64,000 nucleotides of DNA, taken from positions 2,232,001-2,296,000 of the forward strand of contig NZ_CP119758.1 of the NCBI RefSeq assembly GCF_029323795.1, given 5' to 3'. The notes below the pieces were generated by a model. The model worked only from the letters and a program-made list of their open reading frames with translations. It had not been told where the DNA came from and ran no database searches. The DNA is from Zobellia alginiliquefaciens (GTDB lineage: Bacteria; Bacteroidota; Bacteroidia; Flavobacteriales; Flavobacteriaceae). Positions 18,723 through 27,510 of this stretch are shown here, one piece after another. Position 1 is the first letter of the stretch, and each line of letters begins with the position of its first letter. A program made the position numbers and the translations under genes.

Positions 18723-19115
18723 TTACAGAAGAATTTTCTCTAGTTGATCAGCATAAATGGGCTTAATAAGATAATTGCTTTCTAGGTTAAAGCTTTTTGC
18801 GGTTTCTATGTCTTTAGGGTTTATTGAAGAGGTCATCATGTAGATAACGGGCTCTTTTTTGTCCTTTGGCCAGATTTCGCGCATTTCGGAAATAAAATCC
18901 CATCCGCCCATGATAGGCATATTAATATCTATAAGGATCAGTGAAGGCAACTCGGTGTTTTGAGTAATCATTTCCTGAACGCTTTCAATGGCGTCAAGTC
19001 CATTTTCATAGACAATTGGTTCAGAAGGGAACTCTAAGGCTTGCATGGCGCGCTTTAGCCCAAACACAACTATTGCATCGTCATCAACAATGCAAATTTT
19101 ATCAAATTTGGTCAT
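18723..19115 (-). CDS. Single-domain response regulator (second of pair)
   Basis: 130 residues comprising only a CheY-like receiver: acidic pocket DDD at 11-13, phospho-acceptor Asp63 in LIDINMPIMGGWDF, Thr/Ser of switch in MMTSSINPKD, and Lys in NYLIKPI. No DNA-binding or output domain follows, so it signals by protein contact or phosphotransfer. It lies 77 bases downstream of a paralogous receiver and ends 14 bases from the convergent lamin-tail gene. Confidence 0.94.
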   Translation of the reverse strand: MTKFDKICIVDDDAIVVFGLKRAMQALEFPSEPIVYENGLDAIESVQEMITQNTELPSLILIDINMPIMGGWDFISEMREIWPKDKKEPVIYMMTSSINPKDIETAKSFNLESNYLIKPIYADQLEKILL

Positions 19116-19192
19116 TTACTTTTGGGGTAAACAGGGTTAAATTTTCATGAAAGAAATGGCTCTCATGAAGGTTTAAAAATAAGCAAATGCTT

Positions 19193-19609
19193 TTAGCTGC
19201 CAATGCTTTGAAGGATATTGTGTAAATCCTCTATTGAAATAGGTTTTAAAATGTAATTATTGATAATCTCATATTCTTGAATTCTTGTAATATCCCTGGG
19301 GTCAACGGAAGAACTTATAATGTAGATGGTAATCTCTTCGCTATTGTTATTGGGTAGCTGAACAAATTCATCTAAAAATTCCCATCCGTTCATAATTGGC
19401 ATATTTATGTCCAAAAAAATCATAGGAGGTAATTCTTCTCCTTTTTCGGTCCTCTCTTTTAGACCCTCATATGCCTCTAGGCCATCATTGTAGACAATGA
19501 TTTCGTCCGTGAAATTCACCTCGTTCATTATGCGCTTTGTGCCATAGATAAAAATTGGGTCATCATCTATAATGCACACGCTCTTAATTTTAGAAATTGT
19601 TATACTCAT
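19193..19609 (-). CDS. Single-domain response regulator (first of pair)
   Basis: 138 residues, a stand-alone receiver: DDD at ~15-17, phospho-acceptor Asp67 in FLDINMPIMNGWEF, switch residues in ISSSVDPRD, and the conserved Lys in NYILKPI. The ATG overlaps the kinase stop in an ATGA junction (19606-19609), so it is translationally coupled to the kinase and is its most likely direct partner. It closely resembles the receiver at 18723, indicating tandem duplication. Confidence 0.95.
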   Translation of the reverse strand: MSITISKIKSVCIIDDDPIFIYGTKRIMNEVNFTDEIIVYNDGLEAYEGLKERTEKGEELPPMIFLDINMPIMNGWEFLDEFVQLPNNNSEEITIYIISSSVDPRDITRIQEYEIINNYILKPISIEDLHNILQSIGS

Positions 19610-21810
19610 GTCAATGGTTTTTCAAAATATAATATAAATACACTACCTACATCTACGGTGCTCTCCACCTCAATTTTACCGTTCATGGCCTCCATTTGAT
19701 TTTTTGTGATGAAAAGTCCAATTCCCTTGGCATCTTTGTTACGGTGAAAAGTTTTGTACATACCAAACAACTTATCGTTATGCCGCTTTAGGTCTATTCC
19801 CAAGCCATTGTCCTTAAATGAGACTTTAATGTGACTTGATTTTCTCTCTGAACTTATTTGAATTAAGGGAGGTCTTTCCGGAGAACTATATTTGAGGCTA
19901 TTGGTAATTAGATTTAAAATAATACTGTCTAAATATGCTGGAATGCCCTTTATAACAAGGTCTTTGGGGACATTTATCTCGCAAACGGCTTTTTTTTCCT
20001 TTATAATTAGATTTAGATTTTTTTCTACGGCTTTAATAGCTTCATAAAGGTTAATGTCCTTCATTTTTTCAATAGCACCAATTTTCACCTGCACAACTTC
20101 ATTAAGGTGCAAGATGGTTTCATTAAGACTGTCCGAAGCACCGCGGAGCATTCCCAATAGATTTTTCCGCTCGTTATCGCTCCTTTCTTTTACAAGAAAA
20201 TTGGTGAGCATAGATAGGTTGCTGGAGTGGGAGCGCAAGTTATGGGATACGATATGGGCAAAGTTTAAAAGACTATCATTCTGTTCCGTAGTAATATCTA
20301 CTAAGCGGGTTAATTTCTTTTCATTTTCTATCTGCGGGGTAATATCCGTAATCTGAGAAATGAAATGTAAAATTTTACCGTTAATGTTTCTAACTGCGGT
20401 TACCGTTAATATTCCGTGAATAACACTGCCGTCCTTATGGAAATAGCGTTTACCTATCTGGTAACTGGGTATTTCACCGGCAATGGTTTGGTGAAGTAAA
20501 TCTAAATCATTCTGTAAATCTTCGGGGTGGGTTATTTGCTGAAAAGTTAATTTAAGAAGCTCCTTTTCTTTATAACCTAGACTAGAGCAAAGACTTTGGT
20601 TCACTTTGATCCATTTGCCAGATATACTTACAATGGCCATACCTGTATCCGAATTTTCGAATGCGCCAAAAAATGACTCTTGACTCTTGGCGAGCATCAT
20701 TTGGCTATTCTTCAGCTCCGTAATGTCCCAATTGGTACCTGTCATTTTAATGGCTTTCCCATTAGAATCTCTTTGGGTAACCGCTGTGGCCTTTATGAAT
20801 CTAACTTCTCCGTTGGGCCAGATAACTCTAAATTCGGTGTCAAAATCTTTTTCTCCGGATATGGCCATGGCAATCTCTTGGTCCCCGCGCTTTTTATCAT
20901 CAGGGTGTAGACCGGCCTGCCAGGCTTCGTACTCACCGTTAAAATCATTTTTGTTAATTCCGTAGAGGCGGTACATATTATCGTCCCACACGAGTTGGTT
21001 GTTTACCATGTCATAGTCCCAAATGCCAACATTGGCTCCTTGGGTAGCCAAAGCTAACCGCTCACTAACTTTGCTTAGGCTAAGCTCGGTTCTCTTTTTT
21101 TCGTCAATATCTTGGAAGGTACCGTACAGGCGTTCACATTTACCATCAGTAAATACAACTTCTCCTTTAGCGCGAACCCAGAGTTCTTTTCCCTTTGCCG
21201 TAACAATTATTAGTTCTGTATCCCATGGGGTGCCATCGGCAATTCCATTGCTGACCAGATTGGTGATTAAATCTCTGTGTTCTCCTTTTTTATAGAAGTT
21301 AATACCGGATTCTAAGTTAGGTTCGTAGTCCCTAGGTACTTCATGTATATCCTTGGTTATGTCGGTCCAATATATATTATTGGTAGTCATATCTAGTTCC
21401 CAGCCACCTATTCGGGCAACCTCTTCGGCCTTGGCATAAAGTTCTTCGCGTCGTTTGGTTTCGGTTACATCTTCTAAAAGAACAATAAGACCTCCAATTT
21501 TTTCATCGGAATCTGTCCAAGCACTTATTTTCCATTTTATCCATTGTTCATTGCCATTGGGGTAAATGAATTTTTGACCAGAATTCATATTTTTGGAGCC
21601 ATTTTCTAGGCATTCTTCAAATATGGGTTGTAGTATATTTTTGGTGTGGGGTATAACCTGGTAATAATTTTCGCCGATTATAGATTCGTAATCGGGGCAA
21701 AAGTCATTTAGCCAGACTCTAGAATTTCCTGCAAAGCGTAGTTCAGTATCTAAAATAGCAACTGCGCTGGGGGAATCTTTGATTAATGAGGTTATCGAAA
21801 GAGTTTGCAA
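19606..21810 (-). CDS. Multi-PAS sensor histidine kinase
   Basis: 734 residues, with no transmembrane helix visible, so a cytosolic sensor. Four PAS/PAC units follow one another (~5-115, 125-240, 245-365, 370-490), the third and fourth of PAS_3/PAS_9 style. A dimerisation domain with phospho-acceptor His523 in IVSHNLRSHSSNL comes next, then a HATPase domain with N box (NLITNSLKYSS), G1 (DNGLGID) and G2 (KGIGLFI). The start is a TTG: an in-frame stop lies five codons upstream and the next Met is ~75 codons in, inside the first PAS. It heads a kinase-receiver-receiver operon. Several PAS domains suggest redox, light or small-ligand sensing, but no cofactor residue decides which. Confidence 0.92.
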   Translation of the reverse strand: MQTLSITSLIKDSPSAVAILDTELRFAGNSRVWLNDFCPDYESIIGENYYQVIPHTKNILQPIFEECLENGSKNMNSGQKFIYPNGNEQWIKWKISAWTDSDEKIGGLIVLLEDVTETKRREELYAKAEEVARIGGWELDMTTNNIYWTDITKDIHEVPRDYEPNLESGINFYKKGEHRDLITNLVSNGIADGTPWDTELIIVTAKGKELWVRAKGEVVFTDGKCERLYGTFQDIDEKKRTELSLSKVSERLALATQGANVGIWDYDMVNNQLVWDDNMYRLYGINKNDFNGEYEAWQAGLHPDDKKRGDQEIAMAISGEKDFDTEFRVIWPNGEVRFIKATAVTQRDSNGKAIKMTGTNWDITELKNSQMMLAKSQESFFGAFENSDTGMAIVSISGKWIKVNQSLCSSLGYKEKELLKLTFQQITHPEDLQNDLDLLHQTIAGEIPSYQIGKRYFHKDGSVIHGILTVTAVRNINGKILHFISQITDITPQIENEKKLTRLVDITTEQNDSLLNFAHIVSHNLRSHSSNLSMLTNFLVKERSDNERKNLLGMLRGASDSLNETILHLNEVVQVKIGAIEKMKDINLYEAIKAVEKNLNLIIKEKKAVCEINVPKDLVIKGIPAYLDSIILNLITNSLKYSSPERPPLIQISSERKSSHIKVSFKDNGLGIDLKRHNDKLFGMYKTFHRNKDAKGIGLFITKNQMEAMNGKIEVESTVDVGSVFILYFEKPLT

Positions 21811-22293
21811 TTTATATTCGTTTTATCGTAAAAATAGGTTTTATCTATCTAATGTAAGTATGAATAGGATGCATTGTGTTATACGTGTAAGGGATTTTAA
21901 CAAAAATTACGGCAATAATATACGAAAATTCTCTCAAAATTACATCTGAATAATTCGTTTTAACTTCATAAGAAGGTGTTTTCCTATTTTTTCCTTTGGT
22001 TCATTTAAAAAAAGTTTTGTTTTAATCGATTAATATATAGTGAAAATCTATTTTAAAATAATCTTTTAATATTGATTATCTATGCTCTAATTGCCCCTTA
22101 TAAGTATCTTTATACAATAAATAGTACTGATGTTCAGTATCATAGGTAGGAAATTTGAATTAAGAAAATGTTGATATAATAAAAGAGTGGAGCAGCAGTA
22201 TATACCATGGCTCTTTTGTTTAAATTTATAAAATGAACGATGTCGGAAATTTATGTTTTGGACAATTGAAAAGCAGTAAATATTTTACGGATT
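21811..22293. other. 483-base AT-rich gap between divergent genes
   Basis: No gene is supportable here. It must hold the promoters of the kinase (minus) and the ankyrin gene (plus). A loose hairpin AAAAGAG (22181-22187) with CTCTTTT (22211-22217) encloses a 23-base loop and could be a weak terminator or RNA feature. A near -7 TATGTTTT occurs around 22250. Otherwise it is low-complexity AT sequence. Confidence 0.5.
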
Positions 22294-22767
22294 ATGAACG
22301 ATAAATTTTTTAATGAAATACGCTTGGGTAACCTCAAAGAGGTGAGTTCAATGCTTAATGAGAGTCCTGAGTTGGTAAATGTTACTGACCAGAGAGGTTC
22401 TACGCCCCTTATTTTAGCAACCTATTACGATCAAATAGAAACAGCAGAACTCTTACTTGAAAAAGGAGCAAAAATAGATGCAATTGATGCTTCTGGTAAT
22501 ACTGCTTTGATGGGGGTTTGTTTTAAAGGTTTTTCCGGGATAGCACAAATGTTGATAGATAAAGGGGCCAATGTAGATGTGCGTAATTCCATGGGAGCAA
22601 CAGCCCTTATTTATGCAGCTACGTTTAAGAGGGTTGAGATCGCCAAATTGTTGAAGGACAAAGGAGCGGATACAACTGTCAAAGATGCTAGAGGCAATAC
22701 GGCATTAGATCATGCAAAGATGCAAGGTGTTCCTGAGCTCATAGATTTGTTAAATACTCAGGATTGA
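22294..22767 (+). CDS. Ankyrin-repeat protein
   Basis: 157 residues consisting of about four ankyrin repeats with no signal peptide, so cytosolic. Consensus repeat pieces are clear: QRGSTPLILATYYDQIETAEL, ASGNTALMGVCFKG, SMGATALIYAATFKRVEIAKLL and ARGNTALDHAKMQG, separated by DKGA turns. Bacterial proteins of this size are protein-protein adaptors, in some species linked to catalase or oxidative stress. It lies 10 bases before the Nudix gene, suggesting an operon of small cytosolic proteins with the Nudix and amidase genes. Confidence 0.93.
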   Translation: MNDKFFNEIRLGNLKEVSSMLNESPELVNVTDQRGSTPLILATYYDQIETAELLLEKGAKIDAIDASGNTALMGVCFKGFSGIAQMLIDKGANVDVRNSMGATALIYAATFKRVEIAKLLKDKGADTTVKDARGNTALDHAKMQGVPELIDLLNTQD

Positions 22768-22777
22768 TATTCAGCAA

Positions 22778-23395
22778 ATGGTGAGGCAATTAGATAAGAT
22801 AAAGCGTATAAAAGCTCTGGCAGAAACAGGTCTTGTTTATGCCGAAGATGAATATCATCGCGAACGGTATGAGGAGCTAAAAGAAATAGCGTTAGACTTG
22901 TTGGCTTCTGTTGCTGATCGCCCTATAAATATCTTGAAGGATTTCTATATGCCGGTTACTGACTATCCCACGCCCAAGGTTGATGTACGGGGACTAGTGC
23001 TGAACGAAAAAAATCAAGTTCTAATGGCTAAGGAAAGTATTGATGGCAAATGGACCATACCCGGTGGATGGGCGGAGGTAGGTTACCCACCATCAACATG
23101 TGTAACCAAGGAAATTGAAGAGGAGACGGGATTGCATACAAGTGTAGTGCGGCTCTTGGCGGTATATGATAAGCAGTCACATCCGCATCCGCCACAGCCC
23201 TTTTATGTCTATAAATTATGTTTTTATTGCCAAGTTGCCGGAGGAGAGCTCAACCATGGTTTTGATATGCAAGGAGCTGCTTTTTTTGATCTGGATGACT
23301 TGCCCCAACTTTCAAAGGACCGTATTTTGGAATCACAATTAAAGCAACTACATGCCATGGTAGTGGAAAATAAAAAGGATGTATATTTTGATTAA
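22778..23395 (+). CDS. Nudix hydrolase with N-terminal Nudix_hydro_N domain
   Basis: 205 residues. Residues ~1-60 (RIKALAETGLVYAEDEYHRERYEEL) form the helical N-terminal domain of the Nudix_hydro_N group. The Nudix domain follows from PKVDVRGLVLNEKN. Its Nudix box reads GGWAEVGYPPSTCVTKEIEEETGL: the usual first Glu is Tyr and Arg is Lys, as expected in this subgroup, while the metal-binding EIEEE is intact. Members hydrolyse ADP-ribose or related nucleoside diphosphate derivatives. It is 10 bases after the ankyrin gene and 8 before the amidase gene. Confidence 0.9.
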   Translation: MVRQLDKIKRIKALAETGLVYAEDEYHRERYEELKEIALDLLASVADRPINILKDFYMPVTDYPTPKVDVRGLVLNEKNQVLMAKESIDGKWTIPGGWAEVGYPPSTCVTKEIEEETGLHTSVVRLLAVYDKQSHPHPPQPFYVYKLCFYCQVAGGELNHGFDMQGAAFFDLDDLPQLSKDRILESQLKQLHAMVVENKKDVYFD

Positions 23396-23403
23396 CTTTT
23401 TCT

Positions 23404-24177
23404 ATGGATGAACAGCTTAAAGTGGCCTTGGTACAAACCTCATTGGTATGGGAAGACCCACAAACCAATAGGGAAGACCTGGGCTTAAAAATTGATGCTA
23501 TTTCTTCGGATGTTGATTTGATTATACTTCCGGAGATGTTTACTACCGGTTTTACCATGTCTCCTCAAAATATTGAGAAAGATGAAGGGCCGCAAACCTT
23601 AATCTGGATGCAGGACAAAGCCAAAGAAAAAGAGGTGGCCCTAATAGGAAGTGTAGTCTTCCACGAGAACGGATCGTATACAAATCGCCTTTTATTTGTT
23701 GAACCGGACGGAAAAGTTTCAATCTATGATAAGCGCCATACCTTTACTCTTGCCGGTGAAGATAAAGTGTATAGGGCAGGCAATGAACGGCTGATCGTAA
23801 ATTATAATGGATTTAAAATATGTCCTATGGTCTGTTATGATTTACGTTTTCCTGTTTGGGCCAGAAATACCGAGGATTATGATGTTTTGGTTTATGTAGC
23901 CAACTGGCCAGAACCTAGAATTACCGCTTGGGATACGTTACTAAAAGCACGTGCCATAGAAAACATGGCCTATTGTATTGGGGTAAATAGAATTGGCTCG
24001 GATGAAGTTGGTCACAAGTACCCAGGGCATTCAGTAGTGTTTGATAGTTTGGGGAAGGATTTGGTATTTTCCTCAAAGGAAGAAATTGTAACCGCTACAT
24101 TAGCAAAGAAACATATTGAGGAAGTCCGTAATAAGCTTAAGTTTTTGAATGATAGAGACCACTTTAGTCTGGAATAA
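23404..24177 (+). CDS. Carbon-nitrogen hydrolase, omega-amidase (YafV-like)
   Basis: 257 residues of the nitrilase superfamily with the Glu-Lys-Cys triad: Glu44 in ILPEMFTTGF, Lys110 in IYDKRHTF and Cys144 in MVCYDLRFPVW. YafV-type omega-amidases deamidate 2-oxoglutaramate or 2-oxosuccinamate, repairing side products of glutamine transaminases; the short length and DLRFPVWARN context favour this group over nitrilases. It is the last gene of the ankyrin-Nudix-amidase set and overlaps the convergent Ig-like gene by 14 bases. Confidence 0.92.
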   Translation: MDEQLKVALVQTSLVWEDPQTNREDLGLKIDAISSDVDLIILPEMFTTGFTMSPQNIEKDEGPQTLIWMQDKAKEKEVALIGSVVFHENGSYTNRLLFVEPDGKVSIYDKRHTFTLAGEDKVYRAGNERLIVNYNGFKICPMVCYDLRFPVWARNTEDYDVLVYVANWPEPRITAWDTLLKARAIENMAYCIGVNRIGSDEVGHKYPGHSVVFDSLGKDLVFSSKEEIVTATLAKKHIEEVRNKLKFLNDRDHFSLE

Positions 24178-25774
24178 TAAATGTTTGTTCCATTTCCCAG
24201 TTGGCACGTACTTCAATTACATCGGGGTAGTAGCTTATTTTTTCAGGTTGTTGCTGTTTAAGAAAATTACCTGTATCCCATTTTCCATTGCCGTTAGTGT
24301 CAAAAATTACCCGAACCAAATACTTTGATGGTTCTAGATTATTGAATTCAAATACTTTTGGCTCTTCTGCTGTAATCTCCCGCTTCAGCTTTCCTTGTTC
24401 ATCGGTTAATTGAACAATTATTGGATAATCCGCACCGGTAATATTGAATCTTAAATTACCATAATCAGCATAACTTCCAGTAGATAGGTAGTAGGAGGTA
24501 GTGTCGTTCGGTTGTTCAAAGAAATCTGTAATGGCGCCAGGCAGTAGGTCCAACTGGTAACTTTGATTTGGTTCAATAGCAAAATTAACATCAATTTTAT
24601 TCTCTATGGTATCCAGTTTGGTGGTGAAATCCACCGCCAGGGAGTCTTGATTGGTTATGAAAATAAGTGTAGAATCTATTGAACTGATAGGTGTTGTGGA
24701 CGAAATAAAAAATGGGTCGTTAAAATTAAGCGAACCGTTTTGATTGGGATTCAATCTCATAGAGTCAATCTCTACCTTTCTGTTTTTAACAGTGAAGGTG
24801 TCAGTAATTTGCAACCTTTCATTTGTGGCCGTAAAAACAATGGAATCCATTTCATAAGGTGTGAACCAGAAATTGAGGGTGTCCTTATCTTTTTCTTTGA
24901 GTATTTTGGTCTTGACAGTATCCGGTATGGAGGTTATAGGTTTTATTTCCACATCGCTGGCATCGCCATAATAACCAAAAATAATCTTGTTTTGAGCCAC
25001 TAGGCTTGGTACGGCCATGCTGTAATTAGGTACTTCTTTGAAGAGCGTAAGTACGTAAGTAGAATCCGTAGGCAAGTTAATGGTGTCTTTTAGAAAAGCT
25101 ATTTTATCCACGTTCTGATCGAACATATTGTTCTTGGCTTCGTCTTTAAGGGCAAAAAGCTTGTACTGTCCTTCCTTTAAATTCTTAAGTTTAAAAATAA
25201 CCGCACTATCTAGAGTGTTTGTAATATAGTTTGGCGGTCTTTTAAAAATGGTAGAATCAGTATAGGCCGTATCAATTTCATAGAGCATAACACTTATAAA
25301 ATCATCCGCTTTCTTCTTAAAGGCATCTTTTACCGCTCCGGTCAGGTCTAAGGAATCAATATAATCTCCGGTAGAAAAAACATAAGTCAAAAAACTACTA
25401 GGGTTTCCTTCATTATTGTCTTGTACACTTTGACCGAAATTTAAGGTGTACGTAGTGTTTTCCCGTAGGGTATCCTTAAATTTTAATTCTACGTATTTAC
25501 TGGCACCTCCCTGCGGTTTTATGTCTGGTTGATATTTTAAAGGAGGGGAAACTATAAGTTGTTCCTGAACATCCGTAAGTTTAATGAACTCATCAAAATA
25601 TAGCCTAATGCGGCTAGCCTTAAAATTGGTGGTCATACTGTCCGGTTCTGTTTTGGTCAGAGAAGGAGGGGTAAGGTCTTTAGGGCCTCCACTTGGGCTA
25701 CCTCTACGTGCACATTGCCATAAAACGGCAACTATCATAAATAAAAATAGAAAGGTGAAAAACCGGCGGACCAT
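24164..25774 (-). CDS. SbsA Ig-like domain lipoprotein
   Basis: 536 residues with a lipobox cysteine at 21 (VLWQC). The mature N-terminus (GGPKDLTPPSL, TEPDS, IRLYFDEFIKL) is the Bacteroidota SbsA Ig-like (Big_5) domain, followed by a transthyretin-like/carboxypeptidase-regulatory region and a late Ig-like repeat. The C-terminal VIFDTNGNGKWDTGNF is a typical extracellular loop motif. It is probably a conserved surface or periplasmic lipoprotein of unknown function. It lies 50 bases downstream of comF on the same strand. Confidence 0.85.
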   Translation of the reverse strand: MVRRFFTFLFLFMIVAVLWQCARRGSPSGGPKDLTPPSLTKTEPDSMTTNFKASRIRLYFDEFIKLTDVQEQLIVSPPLKYQPDIKPQGGASKYVELKFKDTLRENTTYTLNFGQSVQDNNEGNPSSFLTYVFSTGDYIDSLDLTGAVKDAFKKKADDFISVMLYEIDTAYTDSTIFKRPPNYITNTLDSAVIFKLKNLKEGQYKLFALKDEAKNNMFDQNVDKIAFLKDTINLPTDSTYVLTLFKEVPNYSMAVPSLVAQNKIIFGYYGDASDVEIKPITSIPDTVKTKILKEKDKDTLNFWFTPYEMDSIVFTATNERLQITDTFTVKNRKVEIDSMRLNPNQNGSLNFNDPFFISSTTPISSIDSTLIFITNQDSLAVDFTTKLDTIENKIDVNFAIEPNQSYQLDLLPGAITDFFEQPNDTTSYYLSTGSYADYGNLRFNITGADYPIIVQLTDEQGKLKREITAEEPKVFEFNNLEPSKYLVRVIFDTNGNGKWDTGNFLKQQQPEKISYYPDVIEVRANWEMEQTFIIPD

Positions 25775-25824
25775 ATGACTAAACTATAGCACAAAGAAAC
25801 AACTAATTTTCTTTAATTCCATAC

Positions 25825-26520
25825 TTATGGTACCACGGCCATACTGGTAATGTAAACTGTAGTATTTGGAGCTTGGGCGAGTACGCGGGCACAAATTTCC
25901 ATAGTAGCTCCCGTAGTGATGACGTCATCTACGAGAAGTATGTTTTTGCCTTTTATAGCATTGGGGTCAGACAAAATATAAAGGTCTTCAATATTTTGCC
26001 ATCTTCCTATTCTTCCCTTTTTTGTCTGCGTTTTTGTATTTGCGGTTTTGATCAGAATGGTATCTGAGTAATCTGTGTTTAAGTGAAAAGCAAGGCGTTG
26101 GGCAAATGAAGAAACCTGATTGTATCCGCGTTGTCTAAATTTTTTCTTGTGTAGCGGCACCGGAATAATAATGTCAATAGAATTGTGAAGTTCTTTATTT
26201 TCTTTTAGAATCTGCCCATACCAATCGCCTAAAAAGGAGCCAACTTCCTCTTGATTTTTGTACTTTAAATGGTGAATAAGCTCTCTAACAATCCCGTTTT
26301 CGGAGAAAAAAAGCATTGAACTTGCTTTTTTTATGTTAATTCTGCCATAAAATATACGGTCAACAGGGTTTTCATCGTTAAAAGTATAATCGGTAAGTGG
26401 CAAATCGTTTCGGCAAATGGTACAGATGAGTTTCTCTCCTCTGTTTAAATGAACATTACATCCAAAACATACCCTTGGTGCTAAGACCGAATTAATATCA
26501 TTTAGTATATTTGCTAACAT
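25825..26520 (-). CDS. comF: ComF family phosphoribosyltransferase-like protein
   Basis: 231 residues from the ATG at 26520; an in-frame TTG four codons earlier is less likely. The N-terminal zinc finger CFGC...CTIC is followed by a PRTase fold with IPVPLHKKKFRQRGYNQ and the PRPP motif VLLVDDVITTGATM. ComF supports DNA uptake during natural transformation and has helicase-associated roles in Gram-positive bacteria. Its function in Bacteroidota is unproven. It is divergent from the coiled-coil gene at 26577. Confidence 0.93.
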   Translation of the reverse strand: MLANILNDINSVLAPRVCFGCNVHLNRGEKLICTICRNDLPLTDYTFNDENPVDRIFYGRINIKKASSMLFFSENGIVRELIHHLKYKNQEEVGSFLGDWYGQILKENKELHNSIDIIIPVPLHKKKFRQRGYNQVSSFAQRLAFHLNTDYSDTILIKTANTKTQTKKGRIGRWQNIEDLYILSDPNAIKGKNILLVDDVITTGATMEICARVLAQAPNTTVYITSMAVVP

Positions 26521-26529
26521 TTTAAAGAC

Positions 26530-26539
26530 CAAACTTTTG
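26530..26539. promoter_or_regulatory. Possible shared -7 element of divergent genes
   Basis: CAAACTTTTG is almost self-complementary: the plus strand reads AACTTTTG and the minus strand AAAGTTTG, both ending in the TTTG half of TAnnTTTG. The gap between the two starts is only 56 bases. Suggestive only. Confidence 0.35.
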
Positions 26540-26576
26540 CCCTAGTGCAACCTACTTAAAAGCCCCACACGCCCCA

Positions 26577-27473
26577 ATGGACGTTCAAGATACTAAATTT
26601 AACTACAAAATAATACTTGCTGCACTGGTTGCGGTTATCATAGGTATCTTGATAGCATTTTACTATAGCTATGCGCAATCTAGAAGTCAGATCGTTTTCT
26701 TGGAACAGGAAAAAGAATTGTTGGTAAAGGACCTTACCATCATGAAAACTGATGTTGATAGACTCTCCGCTCTTAACGAGGTAAATGAAATTGAGCTGGA
26801 AAGTTCAAAATATAGGGTGCAACAATTGTTGGATTCTGTGGGTCGTTTAAACTTCACGGTAGAAAAGCTTAGAGAGTATAAAACAGAACTTCGTAGATTG
26901 GAAGCTAAGAACGACAGTTTAAAGCTCAAGAATAATTTCTTGAGATATAACAATATGTTGCTATCCGATAAGTACGAAGAGACAAAGAAGCAAATAGAAG
27001 TTTTAAGAGGAAAAAGTAGTTCTCTTGCAGAAGCGGAAGCCCTTCAGAGAAAAAAAATAACGGAGTTAAACAAAGAACTCAAATCAAAAAAATATTTGGC
27101 GTTACAAAATACGGAAGGTAGTGGCTTTAGGTTGCGTTCCGGTAAACCTATCAAAACAAATAAAGCTTCATTAATAGAAAAGCTTCGTGGTTGCGTTACC
27201 GTTGCTGCAGATGGTCATGAGTTAAATGCAAAGAAGGTTATTTACTTTCAGTTTTTAGATTCCAATATGAGGGTGATTGAGGATAACGCAAATACAATTG
27301 CCGTAAATGGTAATATTTACAGTAAACGAGTAGAGTTTACATTTAGCGGTGAGGAGACCAATGTGTGTGACTTCATTACCTTGCCGCAGGGTTCTTTAGG
27401 GGAAGGTATCTATAGATTGAACGTTTTTGAAAACCAGAAACTTCTATCTTCAAGTGAATTTGAACTAAAATAA
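26577..27473 (+). CDS. Membrane-anchored coiled-coil protein, unknown function
   Basis: 298 residues. One transmembrane helix (~11-30, IILAALVAVIIGILIAFYYS) is followed by a long coiled coil (~38-165, heptads rich in Leu, Lys, Glu) and a globular beta-rich C-terminal domain (~185-298) with LRGCVTVAADGHELNAKKVIYFQF. The C-terminal part looks periplasmic. I do not recognise the family beyond its conservation in flavobacteria. Topology resembles MotB/Tol-associated or cell-division scaffolds, but no motif supports either. It is 37 bases upstream of glyS and reads in the same direction. Confidence 0.85.
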   Translation: MDVQDTKFNYKIILAALVAVIIGILIAFYYSYAQSRSQIVFLEQEKELLVKDLTIMKTDVDRLSALNEVNEIELESSKYRVQQLLDSVGRLNFTVEKLREYKTELRRLEAKNDSLKLKNNFLRYNNMLLSDKYEETKKQIEVLRGKSSSLAEAEALQRKKITELNKELKSKKYLALQNTEGSGFRLRSGKPIKTNKASLIEKLRGCVTVAADGHELNAKKVIYFQFLDSNMRVIEDNANTIAVNGNIYSKRVEFTFSGEETNVCDFITLPQGSLGEGIYRLNVFENQKLLSSSEFELK

Positions 27474-27498
27474 ATTTTTACCGATTGCCCTAATATTC

Positions 27499-27506
27499 TA
27501 TTTTTG
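27499..27506 (+). promoter_or_regulatory. -7 promoter element of glyS
   Basis: TATTTTTG is an exact match to TAnnTTTG and ends only 4 bases before the ATG at 27511, so transcription should begin at or near the start codon (leaderless or nearly so). An AT-rich TTTTTA about 18 bases upstream may stand in for the -33 element. Confidence 0.6.
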
Positions 27507-27510
27507 CCGC

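Noticed and set aside
22181-22217. AAAAGAG/CTCTTTT hairpin as an RNA gene or terminator
   Set aside because: The 23-base loop and lack of a proper T run make it too weak; kept only as a note in the gap entry.
22778-23395. Nudix box Glu-to-Tyr change as a sign of inactivation
   Set aside because: The GWADVG-type box of the Nudix_hydro_N subgroup normally varies at this place, and the metal-binding EIEEE is intact.
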